64,000 nucleotides of DNA from Albula goreensis (GCA_022829145.1 CM040743.1:4428146-4492145); one strand, 5' to 3'. Shown: positions 27,601-37,427, counted from the first letter of the stretch. The notes: generated by a model from the letters alone, not told the origin. Made by a program: numbers and translations.

Positions 27601-30600
27601 TAATAGCTGCTGATGTAACTAACCATATTGTTTCAATCATGCCAATGTTAGCCTAGGTTATAGTCAGTGGAAATGATAAATCATCTGAGTAGAAGTGCTG
27701 ACCTAGGATCAGTTTGGTCTTTTAACTCATAATTGGTCATTAAGATTCAGAGAGGGGAAAACTGATCCCAGATCAGTGCTTGATGCCTTACAAGTGTGGT
27801 CCCTGGAATGTCGTCCAGAATTGTCGTCTTGGCTTCACGCTGTTTGGATTGTCTCTCAGTGCTGGTAATGTGAGTGCATTATGGGGGAAAGGATTGTGCC
27901 ATGTCTGACTCTGTTTCCTCTGGATTAAAAACCCCCAACAGCCCAGCAGTCCAGCCAGTCCCCTATGTCGCTGACGTCTGATGCCTCGTCACCCCGCTCG
28001 TACGTGTCCCCCAGAATAAGCACGCCGCAGACCAACGCCGTACCCCAGAAACCGCTAGTCAACACGCCGCCCGTGTCTGTACAGACAAAGGTAAGGGGTC
28101 TCAGCTAGTCTGGGTCGGTGCCTCTCTTACATTGTCCTTGTAGTTTTTAGGCATCTGACTCTAGTGCTTTTTTAATTTCGCCCCAAACCGGTTACCTTAT
28201 CAGGGACAAATGAAGTTTTACGCTGCTACTATACCGGGGGTTGCTGAACCGGGTGCTGGAGAACTGTAGCTTGTCCAGGTTTTGGTTTTGTCCTCAAAAC
28301 AAGCAGTCAGTTCGTTCCCCATAAAGCAGGCAAGATTTTTTAGCTGTGTAATGAAGACCGATCAGAGTTTAATTAATCCATTATGTGCAGAGTAACAGCT
28401 AAAGCCTGCGCGCCCTGTACCTCTCCAGGACGAGTGTGGTACACCCCTGGATTAGCAATTGACTGTTTATTTCCCGATTAACACCTTTTCTGAAGTGGCA
28501 GTGGGCTTGGGTGTGTGAGCAGGAGTCACATGGTTTACTGTGATGTCATTTCCTGAGTGCTGTGATCTGCTGTACCTGGATAGCAGTGTTAGCTCAGTAG
28601 TTAGTGTCAGTAAAAACTAAAATTGGTCTCAAACCCCTACGCAAGTGTACAGACCTGAGTGCCGAGGTGTGATTGCTGTGTTTGAATTTCAGTCTGAAAG
28701 TCCCAAGTGGTAGCTGGCGGTGTTAGTGTTAGTGAGAGAGTCTGACTGACCCTGTGCTCTCTCTCCTGCAGGGCAGCACGCCGGTGTCTAAAGCAGGACC
28801 ACACCCCCAGCCCGCGTCCCAGCAGACCCCCACTGCAGAGAAACCGCATGAGCACGAATCCCCCCGGCTTCAGCGCCAAAGGTCTGAAGCTCCTTCCTCT
28901 TTCCCTCCTCCTCTTCCTCACTCTCAACCTCTCCTTCACCTTCCCTTCCTCCTTTTCCTCAGCCTCATCTGTTCTCACCTTCCACACTACTTCCTCTTAC
29001 TCTTTCTCATTCGAAGTCTCATCTTCTCAGTCCCTCTCTTCCTCTTGTTCCACCCTCTTCCGATGTCAGAATGATAACAGCAGCTTTATTTTGTACTGAC
29101 AGCAGTGTTGAAACGGTGCTTTGATGCGTCTGAAAGGTTTGCTTTTTTCAGTCTTGTGTTGTAGTGCCATCTCCTGGCATGACTTGAAACTGCAAGCTGG
29201 ATGTGTTTTTGCTGTCATGTAGTGACAGGTAGTATTTTGGGTCAAGCTCATATCTAGGTGGGCTCGCACCGCTTTGGATTGCCATTGGGGGAATTGAGAA
29301 ACATAGAAAATAAAAATTGTGATGTACTATTTGGCGATGGGTGCAGTGGGTTGTAACGGTATGGATGCCCCCCCTTCCCCCCTCCTCCCTTTTGGCAGCA
29401 GTCAGAGGAGCCCCTCGCCAGGCCCGGATCACGTCAGCAACAGCAGCAGCTCCGCCCCGGCCTCAGCATCCGCTACCACCGGCGCCCCCTCCAGGCCGCC
29501 CTGCGCCTTCACGCCCAGCACCTCCGCCCGGCCCCCCTGCAGCCTCACCCCCACGCTGGCCTCCCACTTCAACGACAACCTCATCAAGCATGTGCAAGGG
29601 TGGCCGGCCGAGCACATGGAGAAGCAGGTAACCACGGCGACAGGGGCTGGGCCTCGGGGCGCCGCTACGGTACAGGCGTTTGGCAGATGCTCCTATCCAA
29701 AGCCATTCACATAAGCCATTCACAGCACAAAGCACATTAGTATAATGGCATTCATCGAGAAGCCCACTGCGGCTGTTCACGTAAACTTAGGAAGGATGTT
29801 GGGTTGGAGTGGGACTTAAATTATTTGCCAGATTTTTTTTTTTTTTTTACACATTTTGAGCTTGATTTGTTAGGCTTGTGAATGACTAATGAAGGACCGT
29901 TCTTGTGAAAGATTTTGCTGTGGAATAATCTGTGTTAACTGGTGTTGGTGTGTAGGGCCGATTGAGTCGGGTTGACTGACCCTGGAAACTCGTAAGAACC
30001 AGAATGAACTGTAGCTAAACGGTGAGGACTCGAGTGTCTGGTGATTATGGGATGTCCGCCGAGTCTGTGCCTGAACCTCCAGTCATTGAGAAGCAGAGAG
30101 GATGTAGTGGATGGCGTTTTAACGATATGTCTGTATGGCCTATGGCTCCGCTACATGCTTGGCGGTCTCCCGTGGCAACCCGTGCGCTAACGTGCAGCCC
30201 TCGTTCCGCTCCGTTCCAGGCCTCACGGTTACGCGAAGAAGCCCACAACATGGGGAGCATCTACATGTCCGAGATCTGCACAGAGCTGAAGAACCTGCGG
30301 TCTCTGGTGCGGGTGTGTGAGATCCAGGCCACGCTGCGGGAGCAGAGGTGAGGGTCGTGTTCATACACCTGTGTCTCTTCATCCGTTAAGGTGGAGTCAT
30401 CGTCATGGCAGTTCATGGTGAAGGCGTGGTGTCATATTCTATATTATGCGTTTTATAGGGGGTGCATTTTTCTCATACACGGACCTTTGTTGAAGTCACT
30501 GTAGAGTAGGATGTCCTGAACTGTTGTCCTAGAGAGACTGTTGTGACAGGTAGGCTAAGATTATGAGGGAACTAATGGACAGTTTTAATTGAGCCACAGA

Positions 30601-30933
30601 ATGCTTAAGTGACAGTGAAATTCAGAAGATTCTGCAGGAGCTTTATAAGACCCTCAATTCTCTCTAGATGGGAGTGAGGAGAGAAAGCTAAGGACAGAAT
30701 GGGGTTGTGTGACTCAGTGACTTTGTTCTTTTGTCTAACCCAGGGAAAGTGTTCCGTTGTGTCTAACCCAGGGAAAGTGTTCTGTTTCATTCACGCAGGA
30801 ACAGCTGTTTGGCTTTGGCTCATCTGCAACATCTTTAAACCCTTCTTTCTTCCCCTCCTACAGGATACTGTTCTTGAGACAGCAGATTAAAGAGCTGGAC
30901 AGGCTGAAGAACCAGAACTCCTTCATGGTGTGA
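3617..30933 (+). CDS. wac: WAC, WW domain-containing adaptor with coiled coil (13 coding exons, 557 aa)
   Basis: WAC is a nuclear adaptor. In vertebrates its WW domain contacts RNA polymerase II and its C-terminal coiled coil binds the RNF20/RNF40 ligase, promoting H2B monoubiquitination; it also acts in autophagy and mTOR regulation. The coding join is 3617-3657, 3854-3887, 4698-4890, 9504-9595, 15014-15129, 16095-16210, 22079-22351, 26516-26638, 27942-28090, 28772-28881, 29399-29627, 30220-30347, 30864-30933. It totals 1674 nt with frame kept at every junction. Visible parts are a basic Ser-rich N-terminus (about 1-115), a WW domain with W128, the Y139-Y141 triplet, W150 and P153, a Pro/Ser/Gln-rich middle (about 198-490), and a coiled coil (493-557) ending NSFMV as in other vertebrates. 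Human isoform 1 is 647 aa; the shortfall is mainly the missing mammalian middle exon. Confidence 0.97.
3658..3853 (+). promoter_or_regulatory. wac: wac intron 1 with YY1-like motif
   Basis: The 196-bp intron contains CCGCCATTTTTG at 3717-3728, which fits the YY1 consensus. Such sites are common just downstream of housekeeping start sites. Function here is inferred only. Confidence 0.4.
3854..3887 (+). CDS. wac: wac coding exon 2 (34-nt microexon)
   Basis: The acceptor TTTATAG precedes it and the donor CAG|GTAGCT follows. It encodes the [11 protein letters not shown] stretch, matching human CHDRRGDSQPYQ less one Gly. It ends in phase 0. Confidence 0.92.
3888..4697 (+). other. wac: wac intron 2, no feature seen
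   Basis: About 810 bp with no additional exon or clear repeat. The open frame running across exon 2 into this intron ends at 4034 and is not supported as coding beyond the donor. Confidence 0.6.
4698..4890 (+). CDS. wac: wac coding exon 3
   Basis: The acceptor TTTTGCAG and donor GGAG|GTAAGA flank 193 nt. It encodes residues about 26-89: [19 protein letters not shown], then [19 protein letters not shown], ending RERDG. It is rich in Arg, His and Ser and likely contributes nuclear localisation, as in human WAC. Confidence 0.96.
4891..9503 (+). other. wac: wac intron 3 (4.6 kb)
   Basis: No further exon was recognised. Most of it is unremarkable AT-rich DNA. The part at about 8361-8640 is unusually rich in TTAATTAA/TAATTA homeodomain-type cores and GC-rich stretches and is noted as a candidate conserved noncoding element. 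Confidence 0.5.
9504..9595 (+). CDS. wac: wac coding exon 4
   Basis: The acceptor TCTCTTTCAG and donor GCA|GTAAGT flank 92 nt. It encodes [19 protein letters not shown] and then [12 protein letters not shown], nearly identical to the human segment before the WW domain. It ends in phase 0. Confidence 0.96.
9596..15013 (+). other. wac: wac intron 4 (5.4 kb)
   Basis: It holds a short GT stretch (9610-9630), a SINE copy (11781-11870), T-rich homopolymer runs (12348-12364, 12542-12557) and a short (CA)9 run at 13001-13018. No exon was recognised. A GC-rich stretch at about 14510-14740 stands out from its surroundings and is noted as a possible conserved element. Confidence 0.5.
11781..11870 (+). 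mobile_element. tRNA-derived SINE head
   Basis: The copy has clear RNA polymerase III promoter-like boxes: A box TAGTATAATGG (11793-11803) and B box GGTTCAATTACC (11837-11848), spaced as in tRNA genes. The body after 11870 is degraded. It does not fold as an intact tRNA gene by eye, so a SINE is preferred. Confidence 0.72.
15014..15129 (+). CDS. wac: wac coding exon 5 (WW domain)
   Basis: The acceptor CTCCTGCAG and donor GAGAG|GTTGGT flank 116 nt. It encodes [20 protein letters not shown], then [18 protein letters not shown]. This is a complete WW domain with both signature Trp (W128, W150) and the closing Pro (P153). Human has KEWLER where this reads KELLER. Confidence 0.98.
15130..16094 (+). 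other. wac: wac intron 5
   Basis: It is 965 bp. The 15541-15640 part resembles one end of a common fish foldback repeat ('TTCCTGGAGAGCCGTGCCCAACTCTGGG'). Reading through the donor would add about ten residues and stop at 15161-15163. Confidence 0.5.
16095..16210 (+). CDS. wac: wac coding exon 6
   Basis: The acceptor CGTCCTCAG and donor GCCA|GTGAGT flank 116 nt. It encodes [20 protein letters not shown] and then [19 protein letters not shown], matching the human segment after the WW domain. It ends in phase 1. Confidence 0.97.
16211..22078 (+). other. wac: wac intron 6 (5.9 kb), site of the exon absent relative to mammals
   Basis: In mammals a long in-frame exon beginning MEDKHSS lies between the equivalents of exons 6 and 7. 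No such exon was found in either flanking phase. Exon 6 joins exon 7 directly in frame to give GFTSA-K-CTPADKP. No repeat of note was recognised. Confidence 0.6.
22079..22351 (+). CDS. wac: wac coding exon 7 (Pro/Ser-rich)
   Basis: The acceptor CTTCCCAG and donor GAAG|GTGAGG flank 273 nt. It encodes [15 protein letters not shown], a Ser tract, [18 protein letters not shown], then [20 protein letters not shown] and DMSKINE, closely matching human WAC. GC content is much higher than in the flanking introns. Confidence 0.97.
23055..23290. mobile_element. Two adjacent MITE-like foldback elements
   Basis: Each copy has a left arm like GTACTGATCTGGGATCAGC or GTGCTGATCTAGGGTCAGC and a right arm like CTGATCCTAGGTCAGTGCTC, which are near inverse complements. 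The first copy (about 23055-23125) is truncated on the right; the second (about 23133-23290) is nearly complete. Relatives are at 27670, 31800 and 49600. No coding capacity. Confidence 0.65.
24215..24460 (+). mobile_element. tRNA-derived SINE copy
   Basis: It has a B box GGTTCGATTCT (24267-24277), then a body with CCTTGAGCTAGGCATTCTACC and a tail GCCTCTGCTAATTGCCTAAATGTAATGTAAT shared in pattern with the copy at 26775. The A-box part is degraded. Confidence 0.75.
25188..25214. repeat. (CA)n microsatellite
   Basis: A 27-bp uninterrupted CA run in wac intron 7. Confidence 0.95.
26516..26638 (+). CDS. wac: wac coding exon 8
   Basis: The acceptor CTCCCTGTAG and donor CAAG|GTACGC flank 123 nt. 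It encodes [20 protein letters not shown], then [20 protein letters not shown], nearly identical to other vertebrates. A second donor-like GTAAGC at 26657 would extend the exon in frame by 18 nt (adding a GTPLPQ-type insert). Confidence 0.95.
26641..26728 (+). repeat. 44-bp perfect tandem duplication at the exon 8 donor
   Basis: The unit ACGCCTCTGCCCCAGCGTAA... occurs twice, 26641-26684 and 26685-26728. It starts two bases after the end of exon 8, immediately after the donor GT. Confidence 0.95.
26775..26940 (+). mobile_element. tRNA-derived SINE copy
   Basis: It has a B box GGTTTGAATCCC (26812-26823), a body with CCTACCCTTGAGCAAAG, and a tail GACCATCTGCTAAATGCATG. Same family style as the copy at 24215. 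It lies in wac intron 8. Confidence 0.75.
27670..27790. mobile_element. MITE-like foldback element
   Basis: The left arm AGTGCTGACCTAGGATCAG (about 27693-27711) and right arm CTGATCCCAGATCAGTGCT are near inverse complements, about 40 bp apart. Same family as 23133 and 31800. Confidence 0.7.
27942..28090 (+). CDS. wac: wac coding exon 9
   Basis: The acceptor CCCCAACAG and donor AAAG|GTAAGG flank 149 nt. It encodes [20 protein letters not shown], then [17 protein letters not shown], ending VQTK. The [15 protein letters not shown] block is conserved in vertebrate WAC. It ends in phase 0. Confidence 0.97.
28091..28771 (+). other. wac: wac intron 9 with a foldback repeat
   Basis: About 28235-28452 has ends TACCGGGGGTTGCTGAACCG and CGAGTGTGGTACACCCCTGG that are roughly inverse complements. 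This pattern is shared with an abundant class of short fish DNA elements. No exon was seen. Confidence 0.5.
28772..28881 (+). CDS. wac: wac coding exon 10
   Basis: The acceptor CTCTCCTGCAG is strong. The donor AAAG|GTCTGA is weak (C at +3, T at +4), chosen because it keeps frame into exon 11 and matches the conserved [13 protein letters not shown] junction. It encodes [20 protein letters not shown], then [16 protein letters not shown]. Reading on past the donor keeps an open frame to 29074. Confidence 0.92.
28882..29398 (+). other. wac: wac intron 10 with a long pyrimidine tract
   Basis: The first 200 bp (to about 29060) is strikingly C/T-rich on the + strand. No repeat family was recognised. 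Confidence 0.5.
29399..29627 (+). CDS. wac: wac coding exon 11 (NAGNAG acceptor)
   Basis: The acceptor TTTTGGCAG|CAG offers two AGs three bases apart. The first gives [14 protein letters not shown], the second drops one Ser; the first fits the vertebrate consensus better. The exon encodes an Ala/Ser/Pro-rich stretch, then [20 protein letters not shown] and [15 protein letters not shown]. The donor is CAG|GTAACC. Confidence 0.95.
29628..30219 (+). other. wac: wac intron 11 with possible SINE fragment
   Basis: About 29665-29760 reads GCGTTTGGCAGATGCTCCTATCCAAAGC, resembling the reverse orientation of fish SINE/LINE tails. The remainder shows nothing. Confidence 0.4.
30220..30347 (+). CDS. wac: wac coding exon 12 (coiled coil)
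   Basis: The acceptor CCGTTCCAG and donor CAGAG|GTGAGG flank 128 nt. It encodes [20 protein letters not shown], then [20 protein letters not shown] and EQ. This is the highly conserved helical region used for RNF20/40 binding in mammals. Confidence 0.98.
30348..30863 (+). other. wac: wac intron 12
   Basis: It contains a short tandem duplication near 30734-30785 (TCTAACCCAGGGAAAGTGTT twice, 27 bp apart). No exon. Confidence 0.6.
30864..30933 (+). CDS. wac: wac coding exon 13 and stop
   Basis: The acceptor CTCCTACAG precedes it. It encodes [17 protein letters not shown] and NSFMV, then TGA at 30931-30933. The C-terminus is identical in style to human WAC (Asp-Arg for Glu-Lys in the heptads). 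Confidence 0.98.
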
Positions 30934-31799
30934 GTGCAGGTTGCAGGCAGATGACCGTACCACGGTTGGAACATGGTTGGAACCCTCATGGACCGACATC
31001 CTGTGCCCAGCCTTAACACTTTTAAGCTGCGGTCGAGCCGCGGTCGAGCAGGCTTTTGACCGTTTGGGCTGGGCTAGGCTGGGCAGAGCTGGTTGGGGCC
31101 AGGGAGGCAAAGACTGAGGGGTAAAGGGGGGGTCTCACAGAGTTTCGGGAAGCCCTCCTCCCACGCGTAGATTTCCTGTAGATGTATCCATGTTGTAAAT
31201 ACCTTTTTGTAGAGTGAAGCCATGGAAAAGCCCATGCCTATCTTGAGCTTTTGACATCCAAAACTAATCAATGCCTAAGTACCGTGGCTAATGATCCGTT
31301 AGCCCCTCTCCACGTTAACTCGCCCGCAGACCTTGGCTCTCACGCGAGCGGTTAGCACGTTAGCCTCGCCTTGAGTGCGTGATAGACCAGCCGAGACGGG
31401 CAGCGCTTCTGAGAGAGAATTTCTGCAAGGAGGATTATGGGGGATTTAAAAAAAAAAAAAAAAAATATTCCACGACGTAATGAATGAATGAAGGTTTACG
31501 AACTGTTGGGACACTGACCCAGGAACAAGGCTCACGTGTTGGGGTGGAAATACCCCTCCCCCTGACCCCGCCCCCAAACCCCACCTCCCTGCCTTCCCAT
31601 TGGCTGATATGGACGAGAGGCCTGTCACTCAGCGATGCTGCAATCCCTACAGATCTCTCCAGTGCCTGGGGGCCTGTGGGCGGCCCCTGCAGCACCGTGG
31701 AAACGAACAGTCAGAGAAAGCCCCACCCCCTCCCAAATCCACCCTCTCATAGTACACAACACACGCAGTATCACTCTTTTACACACCGTCTGTTTCTGG

Positions 31800-31945
31800 G
31801 CCTGTATTCTTGAAGCATCTCAGAGGAGGGGTGCTGATCTGGGATCAGCTTGCACCTTTTAGCCCTTGGAGAAGGTAAGGATATCGACATGGGGAAATCT
31901 GATCTTGGATCAGCACTCCCATGCTGAGACGCCTAATGAAAACGA
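31800..31945. mobile_element. MITE-like foldback element inside the wac 3'UTR
   Basis: The left arm CTCAGAGGAGGGGTGCTGAT plus CTGGGATCAG pairs with the right arm CTGATCTTGGATCAGCACTC plus CCATGCTGAGACG. The arms are about 40 bp, with a spacer of roughly 45 bp. It is the best-preserved of the five copies in the window. Confidence 0.72.
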
Positions 31946-32354
31946 GCCCTGGTCTCTTTAGCCAAAAATAACCCAAAATTTCCTTCTGCCCTCCACCATC
32001 TTTACAGCTCTTCAACAAAACAATAAAACGAAATCCTGCTTATGTCGTTTTCAACGCACCTTGGGTCCCGGCCCAAGACTTCATTCCTATGTACAGTTGC
32101 TCAAAGTAAAATATGGTGGTTTAAAGAAAAAAAAAAAAAAAAAAGATTTTTAAAAAGTTGCAGTGAAATACTTAGTATATCAGAACTGTTGTATACCTGA
32201 ATTATCGCTACTACACATTTTTCTTTTGCACCCTGTAAAAGATGGAAAGGCGAAAGGACAGCGCGAGCGGGAGAACCCCGAACATCACCAATCGCACACA
32301 GCAGGACTGGGGCATGGACGACACACAAGGTCAAATGTGAAATGTATGTATTGT

Positions 32355-32360
32355 AATAAA
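32355..32360 (+). terminator. wac: wac polyadenylation signal (distal)
   Basis: Canonical AATAAA; an earlier AATAAA is at 32022-32027. Confidence 0.6.
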
Positions 32361-35300
32361 CATGCTAAACTAAAGCACCCGATGCCCTGCTTCTTATTTC
32401 TGTCTTCACTGGGAAAATAACGAGGTGCCGTAAGACCATGGTCCTCTTCTCCGGTTCTGAAGGGCTGCGTTTTCGTGTTACTCCACCCTGAATGACCAAA
32501 TTAAAGTAGATTACGGAGTTATACCTCTCCACACCTGCTTCCATGGGTCTGAAGTAGTTATGCAAGTTTGCGTGGAAAGAAAACAAGGATAGTGCACTGA
32601 AACCTGCCGAGACCAAGAGCACAGAGCAGACTGACCTTGCTGGCTTTCTGCAGAATCAGTGTCTCGTTTCCATTCCAGCAGTTATCTGGTTAAATTAGTC
32701 TAATCATTTTGGTAATGTGGTGCTTCAGAAAACTGCTCGTTTTGTGTTTGCAAGTGATGTCTTATTGCAGTCTAAAAGGGAACGGGGGTGCATGTACACA
32801 GCGAGTTGGCTATTCAAGCCAGGGGAATGGGCAGAAACCTAAAAACGATGGACATACACACTGGCATTCCAGGGTCCGTGTTCTGCTCCTATAATACCGT
32901 CCTATAATAAGCAGGAGTCCCGAGCCATCCTGAGAAGGGCCAGCGTGGGAAGAGGCTTCTCTTACAGCTCAGCACTGAAATTCCTGATTAAATCAATGAT
33001 CTTAACTAGTCGAATGAACCGTTGTCGTGCTGGACTGGAGCAAGCGCCCGCACCTACCAGCGTGTTTCAGATGGTGCTTTTCGACCTCTAGACCATAGGT
33101 GTTACGGCTTCCACAGTCCGATCTTGGAAAATTGTCCCCAAAAAAATAATACAGGAAGATAAGACGGACCGGTGACACGTCAGGCTCAGCCCTGACAAAC
33201 TGCTCTCTTTGCGATGCGTAGCGCTGCCCAACTTGCAGGATTTTCTTTGGTAATTAAATGGACATAAATAACTATGCCTAATTACAACCCCATGTAGAGG
33301 GGACGTCAGCTGTCCAACAGCTGGAAAGATGTCATTGTTTTGTGTTTTAAATGAAGACGCAGGGAATCAAATCCACCCACAGAACTCTGAGGACACCATT
33401 AATCATGTGTGCAGCCTGCGCTCAAATATAATCAGCATGTTATCCAGAGGCCGTCAGAAACCCAGAGAATAGAGCCAGCATGGGAGTGGAGTTGCTTGGG
33501 TGGAATCGTTATGTTGATGTGCTCTGCAGTAAGGCCGTCTGGCCAGCAGGGGGAGACATCGCTAAACAACAGCAAGGGTCAGCTTGGAGCCACATGTCCC
33601 ATCTCCTTGGCAACCCCAGCCATGCCATATTTCTGTGAAATGTGACTGAAATGTTCCATGAACGACATCCTGATTATTGTGGTCTTTGATTCTGAAATTA
33701 TGGTGGCGGTGTATTCAGCTATAACTGCTTACAGCTTAAACTCTAACGCAGTAGAGTCCAGCCCCATTGCTTAATATGGAGGTCTGTATGTATGCTTGTT
33801 TCTTACCGCCCTTGATTGAATAAATGAGTTCCACTCATTGCTGATGTGGTAATGCAAGCTGATTTTCTCTTAATGCATTAAAGGGGAGTTCCTTTTCAAA
33901 GTAACGGCTGTGTTTTCTTTTGTAAAATGAATGCACCGTGCTACATACTGTATGACTTACAGGGCAGTGGTAATTTGAGTAAGAAAGGTGCAATATGCAT
34001 GGCTTTCTGTGGCACTGAGTTTTGCATTTTGCTTAACCGTATCAAGTAGGTACTTTATGCAGCAACGCTCACAAGTGTTACTGTGTAGGATCATGTATGC
34101 CCAGCAGGTGGCGCTAATAGAACAGTAGAGTCAAAACTGAGGGAAAGGTGATCACGAAAGATCTTATTTCCACTGATGTATTGCCTTAGTTTTTGTGGCA
34201 GGGCTGTGTAAATTGACCTACTTTCTAAAACCATGTGCTTTCTGGTCATTTTTTTTTTTTTTTTCTGAGTGGCTTCTTTGAGATTGAGTTTCATAAAAAT
34301 GGATGTAATCTAAAATGGGCTTTGAAGGGCTGCTGTACATGCGGCCTATCAGATAGTGTTTCCTCTATCAGTTTGACACTGAGGAGGCTGAGAGGTAATT
34401 GACACATCCAGGATAAGTGTGATGTCAGGAAAGAACAGATGGTCAACGGTAGGAAAGGATCCATGCAACACTGAAACATTTGCAAAAAAAAAAAAAAAAC
34501 AGACTATTATCTTGCTGTCCATTGACCTTTTAGACCAAAAGTTCAGTGTTCCTGTTTGAGAAATTTGTATGACTTTGCAAGTATTTCTAAATGAAATGCA
34601 AGTGATACTGCATACATGTGTTCAATAGTGTAAACCAATGTCTGCCACTCAAGCCCTGGCTTTGGTTCAGCCTTCTTTGTTGTCTGGGAAATTAACCATT
34701 AAAGTCCATTCCATTAATGTCACTGTCTACAGCAGCCCCTTTATCATAGAGGGCCATGAATGCATTGGCTTGAACAGAATGTGTATGGAACAAAATTATT
34801 TGTCTTTAAAAAAATGTTCGGTCACATTCATACATGTAGTTAGTTGAATGACTACTAAAGAAGAAAAAAAAATTGTTGATTGACATGAAAGGCAACATGC
34901 ATACAGACTTCAGTGGTACAAGAGTTTCACTGTCCACTCTTATGATAGAATGAAGGTGTGTGGGCTAAACTGGCCACCGATTGGAAGGAAATCAGAAAAA
35001 CCTGCAGATCCTCCAGCCCTCCACAGGTGGGGTCTATGGGATTTGCTGGTTTGCACCACGGGTGGCGGGCGCGGTTGACACCCTGGCCTGCCCCGTCTCA
35101 GGTGAGGCGTTTCCACAGACACCGGTTGATTTGCATCCCAAAAGGCCCGGGATTTCTCGGCAGCAAGGGGCTCCACGGTGATGTAAAACCTCAGATCTCC
35201 TTTAGTCTTATTCTGTGACTTGCATCAGGTATTTCAAGTGCTGAAATACACAGCAAAAAATAACCTATGCTCCAGTTCTGCAGGACCAGAGTTGCGGTGG

Positions 35301-36825
35301 AGACAATACCCCATAGTAATCATGCCCCCAACCCTCACACCTCACCCAAACACAGGTCCTAATCGAGACCAATGTGTGAACGGGGCCATCAAAAAGTACT
35401 TCATCAACACATCACAAAGGTAAAGGCAGTGAGCCACACGGCACCAGGCCCCCCACCCCCTTAGCGCCACTGTGTCTAATTGTATGTGCTTCATTGCAGC
35501 ATCTACAGGCCTAAATGACTCATCCTGATGTTTTCCAACTATATCTCCTATTGTCACTCCTCACTGCCTTCATTTTAAGAGTACTCTTTAAAGAAAGCGT
35601 GCTTGTTTTGTCTTCCTTTAAACGAGTAACAAATTCAGACTAAAGGAACCAAGGGAAGAGAGTTAACAGTGTAATATGTTGTAATCGGCTTTGTTAATTT
35701 TGTTGGCTACTCCTGCTGTAAGACGTCTTTTGGCTAAACATTCCCCAAAGCTTAAACTGGCTGATGACTGGAGAGGAAACCACAAAACCCGGCACACACT
35801 GTTGCACTCCAGGCCAGGGGCATGATGGTATAGTGGAAGACTTAAAATGTTTTGTAAAATGTGCAATATCTCAGAACACAGGGCTGATTTTAAAAAGATT
35901 TTAAAATACCAGGCCAAAGAAAACAAAGGAACAGTGACTTTTGTCAGTGACCATATTGCTACAGTAGTGTCCCCCAGTTTCTGTCATGGTGGGCATGAGT
36001 ATATGCAGGTTTTAGTTTCCACCTAAAATTTCAACTATTACTTCAGCAAATTTGGCTCAAATACCAACATGGCAACCCAGCTCACAGCAAGCGGAGTCAC
36101 ACGATGGAGATGGTGAAATCACAAGACTGATTTTGCTTAGATTAGCAAATCTTCCCCCGGTGATGCCAGTATTTATGCATCTGCCTTGTGTTAAATTCCA
36201 GTTACCCTTTCCTCTCCTTCACAGAACCTCACTGTGAAAGACATTTTCAGAGGTATTAGGGCCATGGGCAGGTCCAGTTAGTGTGTGCACAATGAGAGAG
36301 AGCGCCATTATGAAGGAATAATAAATAAAGCATAGACTCTGCTGATAAAGGCACGCATTTCCTCGGAAGGCGGATGTGTAATTTCAGCAGGAAAGAATGT
36401 CATGTTTGTGCAATGGCCAACTGACAAGTCGATGCCTTCTCTCTCTCTCTGATTGCTCTTGATAACGGAAGGAGAAAGGGAGGGGGTGGGGAAAACAAAG
36501 CGCGATTCACCAGTCATAGGGTTATACTCGAACCTCCTGCACCAACGGAGTCTATGCTCGCAGTCTTTGACCGCTCTCAATTTAAGTGGGCTACTCAAGA
36601 TGTGCTGCTATCAAACCTTCAGAACACAATGTCTCAATATTTCAATGTTAAATTTAATGTTTGCATTTTCTTTGGATGTGTCCTAATCATCTAAGACATA
36701 CCTTGGAAAATGTTTTAAAAAAGTAGCAGGACTAATTTATAAATGGTAATGTAAGTCAAATCTGAACCATATAAATTATAGTTAGATGTTTATTAGGCAT
36801 TTCTGATTTATTTGTTGATTTATGA

Positions 36826-36942
<117 letters not shown>

Positions 36943-37101
36943 CTTTGTCTTTAAGATGAATTTAATCTTATTTTTCTGTTTACTACTTTGTGTCTACATA
37001 AGTGTAGTTGCTTTTGGAACAAGTAGGTAGTGAGGTGTCAGTTCACAATTTAATGTAAAAAAATATTTCTCTTTCCTCAAATAGTAATTTAACATCCAGT
37101 T

Positions 37102-37106
<5 letters not shown>

Positions 37107-37146
<40 letters not shown>
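37107..37146. repeat. (AC)n microsatellite, 20 units
   Basis: Uninterrupted AC run, inverted relative to the TG run 174 bp upstream. Confidence 0.97.
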
Positions 37147-37148
<2 letters not shown>

Positions 37149-37427
37149 TAAAAAGAAGTGTCAAGAATCTCAAATGGAAGACACAGTGCTGCAAAAAACT
37201 AATTAGAAGTTAGCTCATACATTTCTTAAGGGCCTTTCTGCGCCTCCAGACAAGTGCTTTAGATCTTGGTCTATCTAGAGAGGCGATCGGGTTAGGGTTT
37301 TGATATCGATCAGGCCGCGCTTGTGTTTGGCTCGGAATTGTTTTGGGGATAATTGAGCGTCAGTCTGTCTGTGTCGTCTCGGTGGCGCCGCGCGCTCTTC
37401 TTTTTTGACTGCTGATATCACAGAATG

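Larger units (their letters stand above)
26729..27941 (+). other. wac: wac intron 8 remainder
   Basis: It holds the SINE at 26775 and a foldback element at 27670. No exon was recognised in the rest. Confidence 0.6.
30934..32385 (+). other. wac: wac 3'UTR
   Basis: The likely 3'UTR extends from the stop to polyadenylation signals AATAAA at 32022-32027 and 32355-32360. The distal one is followed by a T/G-rich stretch and is the preferred end. It contains A-rich homopolymers (about 31448-31465, 32127-32143) and a foldback element. The exact cleavage site is not determined. Confidence 0.65.

Noticed and set aside
28754..29074. Separate small gene from the 106-codon frame
   Set aside because: The first part is wac exon 10; the rest is a C/T-rich intron in frame. 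Treated as a possible retained intron only.
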